DNA of 64,000 bases, from assembly GCA_026386955.1 (NCBI GenBank), contig JAPLMQ010000313.1, positions 46,575-110,574 on the forward strand. Direction: 5' to 3'. The notes under the pieces are model-generated. The model was not told the DNA's origin. It did no database searches and saw only the letters and a program-made list of their open reading frames with translations. Below are positions 16,490 through 24,776 of this stretch, in pieces. Origin of the DNA: Planctomycetota bacterium (GTDB taxonomy: Bacteria > Planctomycetota > Phycisphaerae > Phycisphaerales > Phycisphaeraceae). Each line of letters opens with the position of its first letter. Within the stretch, counting starts at the first letter, position 1. Position numbers and translations under genes: made by a program.

Positions 16490-17446
16490 ATGACCAAGCC
16501 CGCCCCCACGCTCCCGCTCCAGCGCGTCGCCGTCGGCGATTGCCTCGACCTCATGGCCAACTGGCCCGAGGGGAGCGTCGACCTGATCTTCGCCGACCCG
16601 CCCTACAACATCGGCTACAAGTACGACCAATACGAGGATTCCCAGGACGACAACGCCTACATCGCCTGGACCGAGAAATGGGTCCGCGCCTGCGCCCGCC
16701 TGCTCAAGCCCACCGGCAGCTTCTATCTCCTCATCGGCGATGAATACGCCGCCGAAACGCGCCTGATGTTCAAGGCCCTCGAGCGCGAGCGCAAGCTGGT
16801 CTTCCGCAACTGGATCATCTGGCACTACACCTTCGGGCAGAACTGCAAGATCAAGTTCAACCGCTCGCACGCCCACCTGTTCTACGCCGTGGGCCCCGGC
16901 GCCTTCGGGAAGATCAACGTGCAGGACCCGCCGTTCGTCTTCAACCGGCTCGACGTCGCCGTGCCCAGCGCCCGGCAGACGACCTACAACGACCAACGGG
17001 CCAACCCCACGGGCAAGCTGCCCGACGACACGTGGTACCTCCGCCCGCAGTCGGCCGAGGGCGACTACTTCAGGCCCGGCGAGGACACGTGGTACCACTC
17101 GCGCCTCTGCGGGACCTTCAAGGAGCGGCAGGGCTGGCACCCGTGCCAACTGCCCGAGTCGCTGCTCGAGCGGATCATCAAGCTCTCGAGCAACCCTGGG
17201 CAGGTGGTCTTCGACCCCTTCACCGGCAGCGGGACGACGCTCGCCGTCGCAGGCCGATTGGGCCGGCAGTGGGTGGGCACCGAGATGAGCGAGGAATACG
17301 CCGCGAAGGCGCAGGAGCGCGTCCTGCACGCGCAGGAGACGGGGACCGCCAAGACCACGACCTACGCCCAGAAGGGGATCACGCGCGGGCAGCCGAAGAA
17401 GAAGGCCGAGCCGAGGCGCTCGCCGAAGCTGTCGCCGGTGGAGTGA
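16490..17446 (+). CDS. Solitary DNA methyltransferase (beta class, N6-adenine or N4-cytosine)
   Basis: The 318-residue enzyme has motif IV DPPYNIGYKYD at 36-46 before motif I FDPFTGSGTT at 241-250, the order of beta-class amino-methyltransferases. The target-recognition region lies between them. DPPY is more common in N6-adenine enzymes, so that activity is favoured. No restriction endonuclease gene is next to it, so it is probably an orphan regulatory or protective methylase. The C-terminus is a Lys/Arg/Pro-rich tail of about 40 residues. The gene is divergent from the ferredoxins. Confidence 0.88.
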   Translation: MTKPAPTLPLQRVAVGDCLDLMANWPEGSVDLIFADPPYNIGYKYDQYEDSQDDNAYIAWTEKWVRACARLLKPTGSFYLLIGDEYAAETRLMFKALERERKLVFRNWIIWHYTFGQNCKIKFNRSHAHLFYAVGPGAFGKINVQDPPFVFNRLDVAVPSARQTTYNDQRANPTGKLPDDTWYLRPQSAEGDYFRPGEDTWYHSRLCGTFKERQGWHPCQLPESLLERIIKLSSNPGQVVFDPFTGSGTTLAVAGRLGRQWVGTEMSEEYAAKAQERVLHAQETGTAKTTTYAQKGITRGQPKKKAEPRRSPKLSPVE

Positions 17447-17468
17447 GGCGGAGGGCCTGCATCTTGTA

Positions 17469-17640
17469 GGGTGGGTTGAGCGGTATTCCGCGAAGCCCAC
17501 CGGATGGGGGCCCATCGAACCGAAATGCGTCGGTTGCACGAGCGGCGCACGAGTTCCACTCGTGCGGCGAGCCGTCGTTTCGGAATCTCGCGTCCACGCA
17601 CGTCGCGCCGGCGGGCTTCGCGGAATGCCGCGCAACCCAG
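17469..17640. repeat. Inverted pair of hairpin repeats (GGTGGGTT family)
   Basis: The left unit, 17469-17501, is itself a stem (GGTGGG...CCCACC) around GCGGTATTCCGC. The right unit, 17610-17639, is its near reverse complement. Between them lies a further hairpin with GCGCACGAG pairing to CTCGTGCG near 17545-17570. No coding is seen. A related single unit lies at 18282-18314. It fills the gap between the convergent methyltransferase and the ABM-domain gene. Confidence 0.6.
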
Positions 17641-17652
17641 GCCGCGATCCGT

Positions 17653-18219
17653 TCAATCGAACAGCCAATGGCGCACCCATCGCGTGTAGTGCGGCATCAC
17701 CACGTAGGTCATGAGGAAGACCACGCAGGCGGAGATCGCCAACGTGTTGAGGTAGCGGTCATCGGGCAGGCCCAGGAACCGCAGGGCCGGCAGCACCGCC
17801 AAGGGCACGACGAGCACCAGCGGATAGATCGCGGACCAAGTGACGAGGAGCTGCTTCCATCGCACCGGCACCTTGGCGCCGCCGCCGGCGGGCATGAACC
17901 AGAAATCGAGCCCGCTGCGGATGGTATAGGCGTCGTCGGCGACCAGGAACGGCCGGACGCGCTCGATCAGCCGCCGCCGGGCCTCCGAACCCATCCATAG
18001 CCGAAGGTGGTCGCAGGTGTCGAAGCGGATCACCACCGTGTAGGTCGTCGTCAGGCCCGCGATGGGACGGATGACCTGCACATCCAGATGGCCCGGCGAG
18101 GCCCGGCAGAGGGGCGTGATCTCGGTCAGCCAGTTGTCGTAGTCGGCCTCCTTGCCCGGGCTCACCCGATGGGTGATGACCACGGTCGCGCCGTCGGGGG
18201 TGGTTTCTGTTTCGCTCAT
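17653..18219 (-). CDS. Antibiotic biosynthesis monooxygenase-domain membrane protein
   Basis: The 188-residue protein has an N-terminal ferredoxin-like ABM domain (VVITHRVSPGKEADYDNWL near 13 and TTYTVVIRFDTCDHLRLWM near 57) and a C-terminal pair of membrane helices (about residues 124-143 and 152-173). Such fusions are known as uncharacterised ABM-TM proteins; the ABM part is related to heme-degrading and quinone monooxygenases, but no catalytic set can be assigned. The ATG at 18219 is taken with AAGGA upstream. It lies downstream of a small membrane protein on the same strand. Confidence 0.8.
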   Translation of the reverse strand: MSETETTPDGATVVITHRVSPGKEADYDNWLTEITPLCRASPGHLDVQVIRPIAGLTTTYTVVIRFDTCDHLRLWMGSEARRRLIERVRPFLVADDAYTIRSGLDFWFMPAGGGAKVPVRWKQLLVTWSAIYPLVLVVPLAVLPALRFLGLPDDRYLNTLAISACVVFLMTYVVMPHYTRWVRHWLFD

Positions 18220-18281
18220 GGGATCGTCGATCCTTCGCCGCGGGCGCCGGGGGAATCGCCGGGGGGCAATCCCTTCGCCGC

Positions 18282-18314
18282 AGGGCGGGTAGAGCGTATT
18301 CCGTGAAACCCGCC
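18282..18314. repeat. Single hairpin unit of the GGTGGGTT family
   Basis: GGCGGGT and ACCCGCC enclose a core (GCGTATTCCGTG) that is similar to both arms at 17469-17640. It lies between the 18.3 kb membrane-protein stop and the ABM-domain gene start, so it may also stabilise or end a transcript. Confidence 0.5.
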
Positions 18315-18326
18315 GCGGCCAACGGC

Positions 18327-18683
18327 TCACTCCTCCCACCGCACCTCGACGCGGTTGGACATCGCCCCCAGGAAAAACCCGCCCACGCGGGCCCACCCCG
18401 CCACGACCTGGCCGTCCGCCCGGCGGGCGCTGAACCGGTAGATCGTCTGCCCCTTGCCCGTGGTGAAGAACGAGAAGGCCCCGTAGCTGAAGATGCACCG
18501 CCGCGCCTCGATGATCGTCAGCCCGTTCTCCCGAACCCAGTTGTCGAAGATCTGGCGCGGCCGGACGAACGAAAAATATATCGAGGCGACGGCCACCGCC
18601 AAGACCAACAGGACCACCAGGACATCGCCGAAGTCGCCCGAGGCCACGAGCGGAATGATCGATGTCGATGCAGCCATGCTCAT
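18327..18683 (-). CDS. Small hypothetical membrane protein
   Basis: The 118-residue protein has one strong hydrophobic helix at about residues 20-42 (VLVVLLVLAVAVASIYFSFV) and a soluble C-terminal domain containing RRCIFSYGAFSFFTTGKGQTIYRF. I do not recognise the family. The composition of the C-terminal domain suggests a small beta-rich fold. It lies between the PhyH gene and the ABM-domain gene on the same strand with short gaps, so all three could share a transcript. Confidence 0.65.
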   Translation of the reverse strand: MSMAASTSIIPLVASGDFGDVLVVLLVLAVAVASIYFSFVRPRQIFDNWVRENGLTIIEARRCIFSYGAFSFFTTGKGQTIYRFSARRADGQVVAGWARVGGFFLGAMSNRVEVRWEE

Positions 18684-18716
18684 TCACCCCGATGCGTCGT
18701 CGACGCCACCGCCCGC

Positions 18717-19457
18717 TCACGCCGCCCAGTATTTCCACAGGTCCTTCGGCACGTCGTATTTGATCGCCTCCTGGTCGCGGTGCCAGAAGCGCGAGAAGAA
18801 GCCGACCCGCGGCGAGTTGCGGATGTTCATCGACCCCGAGTGGACCAGGAACGCGTGCCAGAGGATCACGTCGCCCGCGCGGGCCGTAAACTCCCGCGGC
18901 GGGTGCGGGGCCAGGTCGGTGAAGTTGTCCGGGCCGGTCCAGTCGAACCCCGGCTCGCGGGCCCACTTGCCGTCGATCATCCCGGGGTTGGCCAGGAACC
19001 GCCGATGCGTGCTGTGGTGGCTCTCGGGCCAGTAGGTGAAGGCCCCGCCCATGGGCTCGACGTCGTAGGCGTAGGCCGTCGCCGCCATCATGAACGGGAA
19101 CCAGAACGAGGGCGGATAGCCGTCGACATGCCCCAGCCGCGTGGGCGTCCACGCGTCGCATCCCGCGGGCCAGTGGACCAAGGGCGGCCCCGCGTCGCCC
19201 ACGAACCACCCGCCCCCGAGCTGCTCCACCGCCTCCGCCACCGCCGGCTGTCGGTTCAGCCCCGCCTCCTCGTGCCGGAGCTTGTACTCAGCCTTCAGCC
19301 CCGGCCTCTTCCGCCACGACTCGGGATCATCCGCCTTGGCGTCGACGGCCTCCCAGAAGCTCTCCCGCCAGACGTCGATGACGGCGGGCGCGACGGCGCC
19401 GGAGAGGATGAGGTAGCCGTGGTGCTTGAAGAAGGCGATTTGGGTGGGGGTGAGCAT
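18717..19457 (-). CDS. Phytanoyl-CoA dioxygenase (PhyH) family protein
   Basis: The 246-residue 2-oxoglutarate/Fe(II) oxygenase-like protein starts MLTPTQIAFFKHHGYLIL, the standard family start. The iron motif H-x-D appears as GHVDG at 109-113 (His110, Asp112), and the distal histidine lies in AFLVHSGSMNIRNSPR with its oxoglutarate-binding Arg. It probably hydroxylates a small molecule; the substrate is unknown. It is one of three PhyH paralogues in the window, each in a different context. It is cytoplasmic. Confidence 0.87.
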   Translation of the reverse strand: MLTPTQIAFFKHHGYLILSGAVAPAVIDVWRESFWEAVDAKADDPESWRKRPGLKAEYKLRHEEAGLNRQPAVAEAVEQLGGGWFVGDAGPPLVHWPAGCDAWTPTRLGHVDGYPPSFWFPFMMAATAYAYDVEPMGGAFTYWPESHHSTHRRFLANPGMIDGKWAREPGFDWTGPDNFTDLAPHPPREFTARAGDVILWHAFLVHSGSMNIRNSPRVGFFSRFWHRDQEAIKYDVPKDLWKYWAA

Positions 19458-19490
19458 GGGGGAGTTGTGGAGATCCAGTCGGATGAGGCA

Positions 19491-19598
19491 GGTGTCACAG
19501 GTTGTCGTACTCGCAACATGTATCTGGTGCGCATACCGAGGTCCTCGTGCAAACGATCGCGTGACCGCGGCGAAAACACACGTTGCGAGTACGATACG
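19491..19598. repeat. Inverted repeat of the GGTGCCACATG family
   Basis: The left unit (GGTGTCACAGGTTGTCGTAC onward, 19491-19527) contains CGTACTCGCAAC, whose reverse complement GTTGCGAGTACG recurs at 19582-19593. The left unit is similar to single hairpins at 35636 and 41499. It marks the left border of the AT-richer segment that holds the protease and cyclase-like genes. Confidence 0.55.
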
Positions 19599-19618
19599 TC
19601 CAGTATCGGGCTAGCGCA

Positions 19619-20848
19619 ATGACCAAACAAGGCCCATCATTCATGGCACCAATCATCCGCATCTTCGTTCAAATACTCCTTGTCGTGATGGCGATTTGCC
19701 TGCTATCCGGGTGCACAACGGTAGTGAATCTTAAATACACCGGCACTGACATGCGCCTCGCTAGCTGGGCGAACTCGGTAGGCGCCGTTGAGGTTGATCC
19801 CTACAGCGCCGAGTTTTTTCACTCCGGAGGCATGGCGATAGTCGACACACCCAAGCTCAGTCCGAATGCCCATCGAGAACTCGCCGACGCGATCAAGGAC
19901 GCGATTCGTCGCCGCGGCGGAGCCACAGATGTACATGGCGCACCAACGCTAAAAATACAAGTTCAGCAATGCACGTTGTCCTGGGAGTCCGGCGGCGCTG
20001 GAATAAAGTCCGAGGCTGAGGTTTTTCTGAAAGCCGAACTTCAGGATTCCGCTTACGGAAATCGTGCGTTTTCCGGGCACGGCGTGGCGAGGCAGGGAGC
20101 CATGGGCGTTGTGCTTGCTTCCTCGGCTCAGCCGCTTGTCACCCGGGCGAACAGCTTGGCCATCGATGAATTGCTCAATGCTCCCGAAACTCCCAAGGTA
20201 AGCGGCAATCCTCCATCATTGCCACCGGCGAGCAAAGCCGGTTCGGGCTCGGGCTTCTTCGTGTCTGCATCCGGGCATGTCGCCACCGCTGCCCATGTCA
20301 TTTCCGGCGCCTCGAAGGTGTGGGTCTTGTACACGGGCAAAAAACTTGAGGCGCAGATTATCGCCCAGTCTCGATCGCTTGACTTGGCGATCCTGAAAAT
20401 CGAGGCAAAACCATCCATATGGCTACCCATCACGGCCCAAGGGGGTGAGAATCTAGGCGATGCAATTTTTACGATCGGATTTCCCGTGCCCGATTTGATT
20501 GGCGCACAACCGGTTTACAACGATGGCTCTATCAGCGCAATAGCTGGCATCGATGGCGATACATCATTCCTGCAAGTGTCAATCCCGATTCAGCCCGGCA
20601 ACTCCGGTGGTCCAGTGGTCCTCTCCGACGGGCGTGTCGTCGGCGTGGTCTCATTCATGGCTGCCATCGGACCATTCCTCCGGCGAACGGGAACGCTGCC
20701 GCAGAATGTCAACTGGGCCGTTCGGAGCAGCCTTCTCAAGACGCTTCCAAACTGGCGTGCGGGTGATGACATCCCCGCTCCCACAACCGATCGAAAGATT
20801 GCTGTGGATCGCGTCAAACAGTCAGTCGTGCAGATATTGACGGAATAA
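19619..20848 (+). CDS. Lipoprotein with trypsin-like (S1C/HtrA-type) protease domain
   Basis: The 409-residue protein has a signal peptide ending in the lipobox LLSGC (Cys32), so it is membrane anchored. Residues 35-190 resemble small outer-membrane lipoprotein folds of the YajG or DUF4136 type (tentative). A Pro/Gly linker precedes a chymotrypsin-fold domain with the triad His226 (ATAAHVIS), Asp255 (LDLAILK) and Ser329 (PIQPGNSGGP), followed by GRVVGVVSF. There is no PDZ domain, unlike DegP. Codon use is AT-richer than the neighbours, consistent with transfer. An alternative ATG is eight codons later. The gene converges on the cyclase-like gene, with only 27 bases between the stops. Confidence 0.85.
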   Translation: MTKQGPSFMAPIIRIFVQILLVVMAICLLSGCTTVVNLKYTGTDMRLASWANSVGAVEVDPYSAEFFHSGGMAIVDTPKLSPNAHRELADAIKDAIRRRGGATDVHGAPTLKIQVQQCTLSWESGGAGIKSEAEVFLKAELQDSAYGNRAFSGHGVARQGAMGVVLASSAQPLVTRANSLAIDELLNAPETPKVSGNPPSLPPASKAGSGSGFFVSASGHVATAAHVISGASKVWVLYTGKKLEAQIIAQSRSLDLAILKIEAKPSIWLPITAQGGENLGDAIFTIGFPVPDLIGAQPVYNDGSISAIAGIDGDTSFLQVSIPIQPGNSGGPVVLSDGRVVGVVSFMAAIGPFLRRTGTLPQNVNWAVRSSLLKTLPNWRAGDDIPAPTTDRKIAVDRVKQSVVQILTE

Positions 20849-20875
20849 TTTGGCCGCCACTCCGAATCTTAAACA

Positions 20876-21571
20876 CTAAACCATACCGGCATGGCAACTT
20901 TTGATGAATATAATGGTGTTATTATATTTCTCTATAACCTTTTTATCTCCACCAAGTCCAGACTCACCAAGGTATGCATCTCGAATTTCTTCAACATATC
21001 TTAAATATCGATCTTTAATGCCTGATCCATCGACAAAGGAAAAGGCATAGACATTTTCAACTGGCAGCTTACAATTGGTCTTCATTCCATAGCATGGCAT
21101 ACGGCGGTACCAAAGCGACTCCCCCAATTCTGGGCGTTTTTTGTACACCTGTGGCGTACGGACGAGTCCTATCCAGTTCTGGGATTCGCTATACTCGTAA
21201 GCATCGATTAACGCATCTCCTATAATAATGTTGTTTTTGGCGTCTGAATGCAATCTCCCGCAGGTTATAGCGCCTCGGAGAGGGATGAGATTGCGGACAA
21301 GTGTTTGCGTGAAATGCCGTCCAGCCTGCTCAACCATTGACAAGGCGTTGTCGGAATCGTCTTGCGAGTAAATAATGAACGTATCCGAAAACCACTGATA
21401 AGTTAATCCTGTAGCATCCTGATATGTTTTGATGCGTCGCAAATGATTGACGCAATCATTGTATATGCAAATGACTTCGCCCAATTTATCAGCGCGAACT
21501 TTATCTCTAAAACCAAGCAAATCAATACAGCATAGCCAGCATTCGATGTATTCAGGTGAATGGTATTGCAT
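20876..21571 (-). CDS. Nucleotidyl-cyclase-like protein of unknown function
   Basis: The 231-residue protein shows a pattern like the class III nucleotidyl cyclase core: C-I-D-L-L-G-F at 15-21 (Asp17 in the first-metal position), W-F-S-D-T at 60-64 (Asp63 on the expected hairpin), P-L-R-G-A-I-T-C-G at 97-105, and G-D-A-L-I-D-A-Y-E near 118. I have seen this pattern in unannotated prokaryotic proteins and regard it as a fold-level inference. No sensor or output domain is attached. Codon use is AT-rich like the protease gene. The ATG at 21571 gives a compact protein; the frame is open upstream into yajQ, so the start is uncertain. Confidence 0.7.
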   Translation of the reverse strand: MQYHSPEYIECWLCCIDLLGFRDKVRADKLGEVICIYNDCVNHLRRIKTYQDATGLTYQWFSDTFIIYSQDDSDNALSMVEQAGRHFTQTLVRNLIPLRGAITCGRLHSDAKNNIIIGDALIDAYEYSESQNWIGLVRTPQVYKKRPELGESLWYRRMPCYGMKTNCKLPVENVYAFSFVDGSGIKDRYLRYVEEIRDAYLGESGLGGDKKVIEKYNNTIIFIKSCHAGMV

Positions 21572-21624
21572 AGACCGCTCGTTGTTGGAATCCGACTTCG
21601 CGACCGCATTAGATTCGTTGCCGT

Positions 21625-22116
21625 CTACTCCTTCATGTTCACAAACTGCAGCGGCACCTCCGCCCCGCTGCCCTTGAGCAGGGCGATCGCCTGCTGGAGG
21701 TCGTCGCGCTGCTTGCCGGTGATGCGCAGCTCGTCGCCCTGGATCGAGGCCTGGACCTTGAGCTTGGCGTCCTTGATGAGCTTGACGAGCTTCTTGGCGG
21801 CCTCCTGCTCGATGCCCTCCTTGATCTTCACCTCGCAGCGCAGGCTCATGCCGGTGCTGGGGACGGGGTCGCCGAACTTCAGGGACTTCAGGTCCAGCCC
21901 GCGCTTCACCGCGGCGGCGCGGAGCATCTCCGTCACCGCGTCGAGCTTCATCTTGTCCTCGGTGTGGATGTTGATCTTCTTCTCCTTGCGGTCGAAGAGC
22001 AGCTCGGTCTTGCTCCCGCGGAAGTCGTAGCGGGTCATGATCGCCTTGCGGGTGTTGTTGATGGTGTTGTCGACCTCCTGGAGATCGACACGGCTGACGA
22101 CGTCGAAGGATGGCAC
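21625..22116 (-). CDS. yajQ: YajQ family nucleotide-binding protein
   Basis: The 163-residue protein begins with a GTG at 22116 (PSFDVVSRVDLQEVDNTINN), the usual YajQ N-terminus, and ends QFVNMKE. Internal hallmarks are KAIMTRYDFRGSKTEL, EVKIKEGIEQEAAKKL and RITGKQRDDLQQAI. Length equals that of E. coli YajQ. Family members have two ferredoxin-like domains and in some bacteria bind c-di-GMP or nucleotides. It lies at the right border of the AT-richer segment. Confidence 0.93.
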   Translation of the reverse strand: MPSFDVVSRVDLQEVDNTINNTRKAIMTRYDFRGSKTELLFDRKEKKINIHTEDKMKLDAVTEMLRAAAVKRGLDLKSLKFGDPVPSTGMSLRCEVKIKEGIEQEAAKKLVKLIKDAKLKVQASIQGDELRITGKQRDDLQQAIALLKGSGAEVPLQFVNMKE

Positions 22117-22202
22117 GGGATGGCTCCGGAGTGGGGAGATGCGAGGTGGTATTGTAACGGTGGGGGTTGGGAGCCGTGGCCGTCTCATCGCAGGAGATTC
22201 GC

Positions 22203-23249
22203 ATGACGCGTTGCATCATGGTCGGGCTGGGTTGGCGGGGGACGTGCTGGCTGGCGCCGATCCGCCGGCGGAAGGACGTGGAGATCGTGGGCTATGTCGA
22301 GCCGATGGAGGCCAACCGCAAAAAGGCGGTGGAGGAGCTGGGCGTGCCCGCGGACCGGCTGTTCATGACGCTCGACGAGGCGCTGGCGAAGACCAAGGCC
22401 GGCTCCAATTCCGGGGGCGAGTGGGTGATGGACAACACTCCGCCCGCGGTGCACCACGAAGTCGCGGCCAAGGCGTTCGACCGCGGGATGCACGTGCTGG
22501 GCGAAAAGCCGCTGAGCGACGACTGGGGCAACGCGGTGCGGACGGCCGAGCGCGGGGCCAAGGCGGGGCTGCGGCACATGGTGACGCAGAACGTGCGCTT
22601 CGGCTCGCAGCCCCGGGCGACGCGCAAGGCGATCGCGGCGGGGCTGGTCGGGCAGGTGGGGCAATGCGACGTGCAGTTCTACATGCCCTGGGCCGACATC
22701 CCGGGGAGCTTCTACGTCACCAAGCCGTACATGCTGCTGACCGACATGATGGTGCACCAGTTCGACATGATGCGGTACGTGCTCGGGGCCGAGCCGACGG
22801 CGATCCACGCGCACACGTGGAACCACAAGTGGGGCTGGCACCAGGGCGACGCGGCCCACTCGATCATCCTCGAGTTCCCCGACGGGCTGATGGGGACGCA
22901 CGTCTGCGTGGGCAACGCGCTGGGGCGGCAGACCTCGTGGAACGGGAGCTGGCACATCGAGGGCTCCGAGGGGAGCATCGTGTGGGAAGGGGCGGAGATG
23001 TGGCACACGCGGATGCACCGCACGAGCAAGCCGGTGCACGAGAAGATGATGGGGCATCATCGCCCGGCGGAGGACCCGTCGCTGCTGGACGACGTGTTGG
23101 CGGAGTTCCTGAGCGCGGTGAAGGAAGGGCGCGAGCCGGAGTGCAGCGCGGCGGACAACCTGAAGACCCTCGCGATGACCTTCGCGGCGATCAAGTCGGC
23201 GAAGGAGAAGAGGCTGGTGGAGCTGGCGGAGATCTGGGCGGGGAAGTGA
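22203..23249 (+). CDS. Gfo/Idh/MocA family oxidoreductase
   Basis: The 348-residue protein has a Rossmann start MTRCIMVGLGWRGTCWLAP, an E-K-P motif in VLGEKPLSDD near 102 with catalytic lysine, and a C-terminal domain with TDMMVHQFDMMRYVLGAEP, where His typically acts on substrate. The start at 22203 has AGGAG eight bases upstream; an in-frame extension of 12 codons is less likely. It is divergent from yajQ and directly precedes the two oligogalacturonate lyase genes, so a role in uronate or sugar metabolism is plausible. Confidence 0.85.
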   Translation: MTRCIMVGLGWRGTCWLAPIRRRKDVEIVGYVEPMEANRKKAVEELGVPADRLFMTLDEALAKTKAGSNSGGEWVMDNTPPAVHHEVAAKAFDRGMHVLGEKPLSDDWGNAVRTAERGAKAGLRHMVTQNVRFGSQPRATRKAIAAGLVGQVGQCDVQFYMPWADIPGSFYVTKPYMLLTDMMVHQFDMMRYVLGAEPTAIHAHTWNHKWGWHQGDAAHSIILEFPDGLMGTHVCVGNALGRQTSWNGSWHIEGSEGSIVWEGAEMWHTRMHRTSKPVHEKMMGHHRPAEDPSLLDDVLAEFLSAVKEGREPECSAADNLKTLAMTFAAIKSAKEKRLVELAEIWAGK

Positions 23250-23266
23250 AGGGCAACGGCGGTCTT

Positions 23267-23449
23267 GTTAGCCGGAAGCGCAAGCGACGGGACGGGGGTC
23301 GACCAATCTGCAGCCAGGCCGGAGATCCTGATTGCTCGACAAACGACTGTTGATGCGCGAAGAAGATGTGGGATCGAGCGCGGGTTGTGATCCTCGTCGG
23401 GGCCGTGGATTGAGGCACCCCCGTCCCGTCGCTTGCGCTTCCGGCTAAC
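23267..23449. repeat. Inverted-repeat element of the GTTAGCCGG family
   Basis: A 32-base arm beginning GTTAGCCGGAAGCGCAAGCG is repeated exactly in reverse complement at the right end, ending at 23449. About 120 bases of unrelated sequence lie between the arms. Similar arms occur at 34150, 35690 and 38280. No coding is seen. It lies between the oxidoreductase stop and the first lyase start. Confidence 0.7.
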
Positions 23450-23570
23450 CCAGATTGCCCAGAGCGGCGCCACCGCAGGCATGTCGGCCAACGCCCTCCC
23501 AAACGCTTGACATCCCACCCGCGGGGCCTTGTAATATTGCCCTTCCGGCGATCCCTCAAACGTCGCCCGA

Positions 23571-24686
23571 TTGCCCCGCGTCTGGTCGGACGCCGTCACC
23601 GGGCGGCGCGTGCGCCAGATCAGCCCCGCCGGGAAGGGCGGCAGCCTGGGCTACTTCCGCAACCCGCGCCACCTGCCCGACGGGACGATGCTCGCCTCGA
23701 TCGACAAGAAGCTGGGGCTGCTCGAACCCGAGTCGGGCGACTTCAGGCCGATCACGGGCATGCGCGGAAACCGGCTCAAGCTGCTCAACGACGGCACGCT
23801 GCTGACCCACGATGGCGAGACGCACGAGTTCTTCGCCACGCCGCTCCCGGGCGGCACGTCGCGCTCGCTGGGCAAGCTCCTCGAGGGCGAGAAGGCCCAA
23901 GTCATCGACATCACCTGCGACGGGCGCACCGTGCTGATGACCGAGTGCCACGACCCGCACGCCGGCGAGCTCGCGCCGACGCGGAAGGACCCCGACCTCT
24001 TCTGGCGCTACGTCTCCCGCCCGCGGCACGGGGAGATCGTCGCGTTCGACCTGCAGACGCGCGAGCGCCGCACGCTGCTCCGAGCCGAGGATTGCTGTCC
24101 GTTCCACCTCGACTCCAACCCGCTCGACGCGGGGCTGCTCCGCTTCGCCTACGACAAATGGGAGGGGCACAACCAGCGCGTCTGGTCGATCCGCACCGAC
24201 GGCTCGGACCTGAAGCCGATCCGCCCGCAGGCGCATGGCGAGCTGGTCACGCACGAGTTCTGGTGGCCCGACGGCAAGCACGTGGGCTTCACCTACCAGG
24301 ACCGCCGCGAGGACACGCAGCACCACGAGCTGCCCTGGTGCGAATACGCCCCCGCGAAGACGCGCCTGGGCGTGGCCGACCTCTCGGGCAAGCAGGTCTA
24401 TTTGTCGGACCCGGTCAACCACTACCACACGCACCTGTACGTCTCGCGCGACGCCACGCTGCTCAGCGGCTCGGGCACCGACGGGCACTCGATGGTCCAC
24501 GCGGCGAAGTTCTCGCTCAAGGACCCGCGCGTCGACTACGTCCCGCTCGCGACGGTGCACACGCCCTATGTCCCGTTCCGCGGGCAATGGGTGAACTGCG
24601 ACTTCGACGCGCAGGGGCGATGGCTCTTCTACACCGACACCATCGACGGCAAGCTTGAGCTCTGCGCGGTCGATGTGGAGCTCTGA
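23571..24686 (+). CDS. Oligogalacturonate lyase (PL22), first copy
   Basis: The 371-residue seven-bladed beta-propeller protein matches oligogalacturonate lyase throughout. Shared blocks with the next gene are RRVRQISPAGKGGSLGYFRN near 12, IDITCDGRTVLMTECHDPH, DLKPIRPQAHGELVTHEFWW and LSDPVNHYHTHLYVSRD, where the His cluster (NHYHTH) is the Mn-binding region of PL22. Such enzymes cleave unsaturated di- and trigalacturonate in the cytoplasm. The only available start is TTG at 23571, with a stop 39 bases upstream. About 20 N-terminal residues present in the second copy are missing. Confidence 0.88.
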   Translation: MPRVWSDAVTGRRVRQISPAGKGGSLGYFRNPRHLPDGTMLASIDKKLGLLEPESGDFRPITGMRGNRLKLLNDGTLLTHDGETHEFFATPLPGGTSRSLGKLLEGEKAQVIDITCDGRTVLMTECHDPHAGELAPTRKDPDLFWRYVSRPRHGEIVAFDLQTRERRTLLRAEDCCPFHLDSNPLDAGLLRFAYDKWEGHNQRVWSIRTDGSDLKPIRPQAHGELVTHEFWWPDGKHVGFTYQDRREDTQHHELPWCEYAPAKTRLGVADLSGKQVYLSDPVNHYHTHLYVSRDATLLSGSGTDGHSMVHAAKFSLKDPRVDYVPLATVHTPYVPFRGQWVNCDFDAQGRWLFYTDTIDGKLELCAVDVEL

Positions 24687-24776
24687 CGCAAACCCCGCAA
24701 GCATGCTGATTCCGGCCCGGCGCAGTTGACGATTTTGTTGTTCCCGCCCCCGCCCCATTTTTGTTGAGTGAAACCG

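Noticed and set aside
18282..18314. Classical intrinsic terminator for the 18.3 kb membrane protein gene
   Set aside because: The hairpin is clear but has no T tract and matches a repeat family, so it was called as a repeat instead.
20876..22219. Fusion of the cyclase-like protein with an N-terminal 200-residue extension
   Set aside because: The extension is the out-of-frame shadow of yajQ (Arg/Gln/Pro-rich), so a start near 21571 is more credible.
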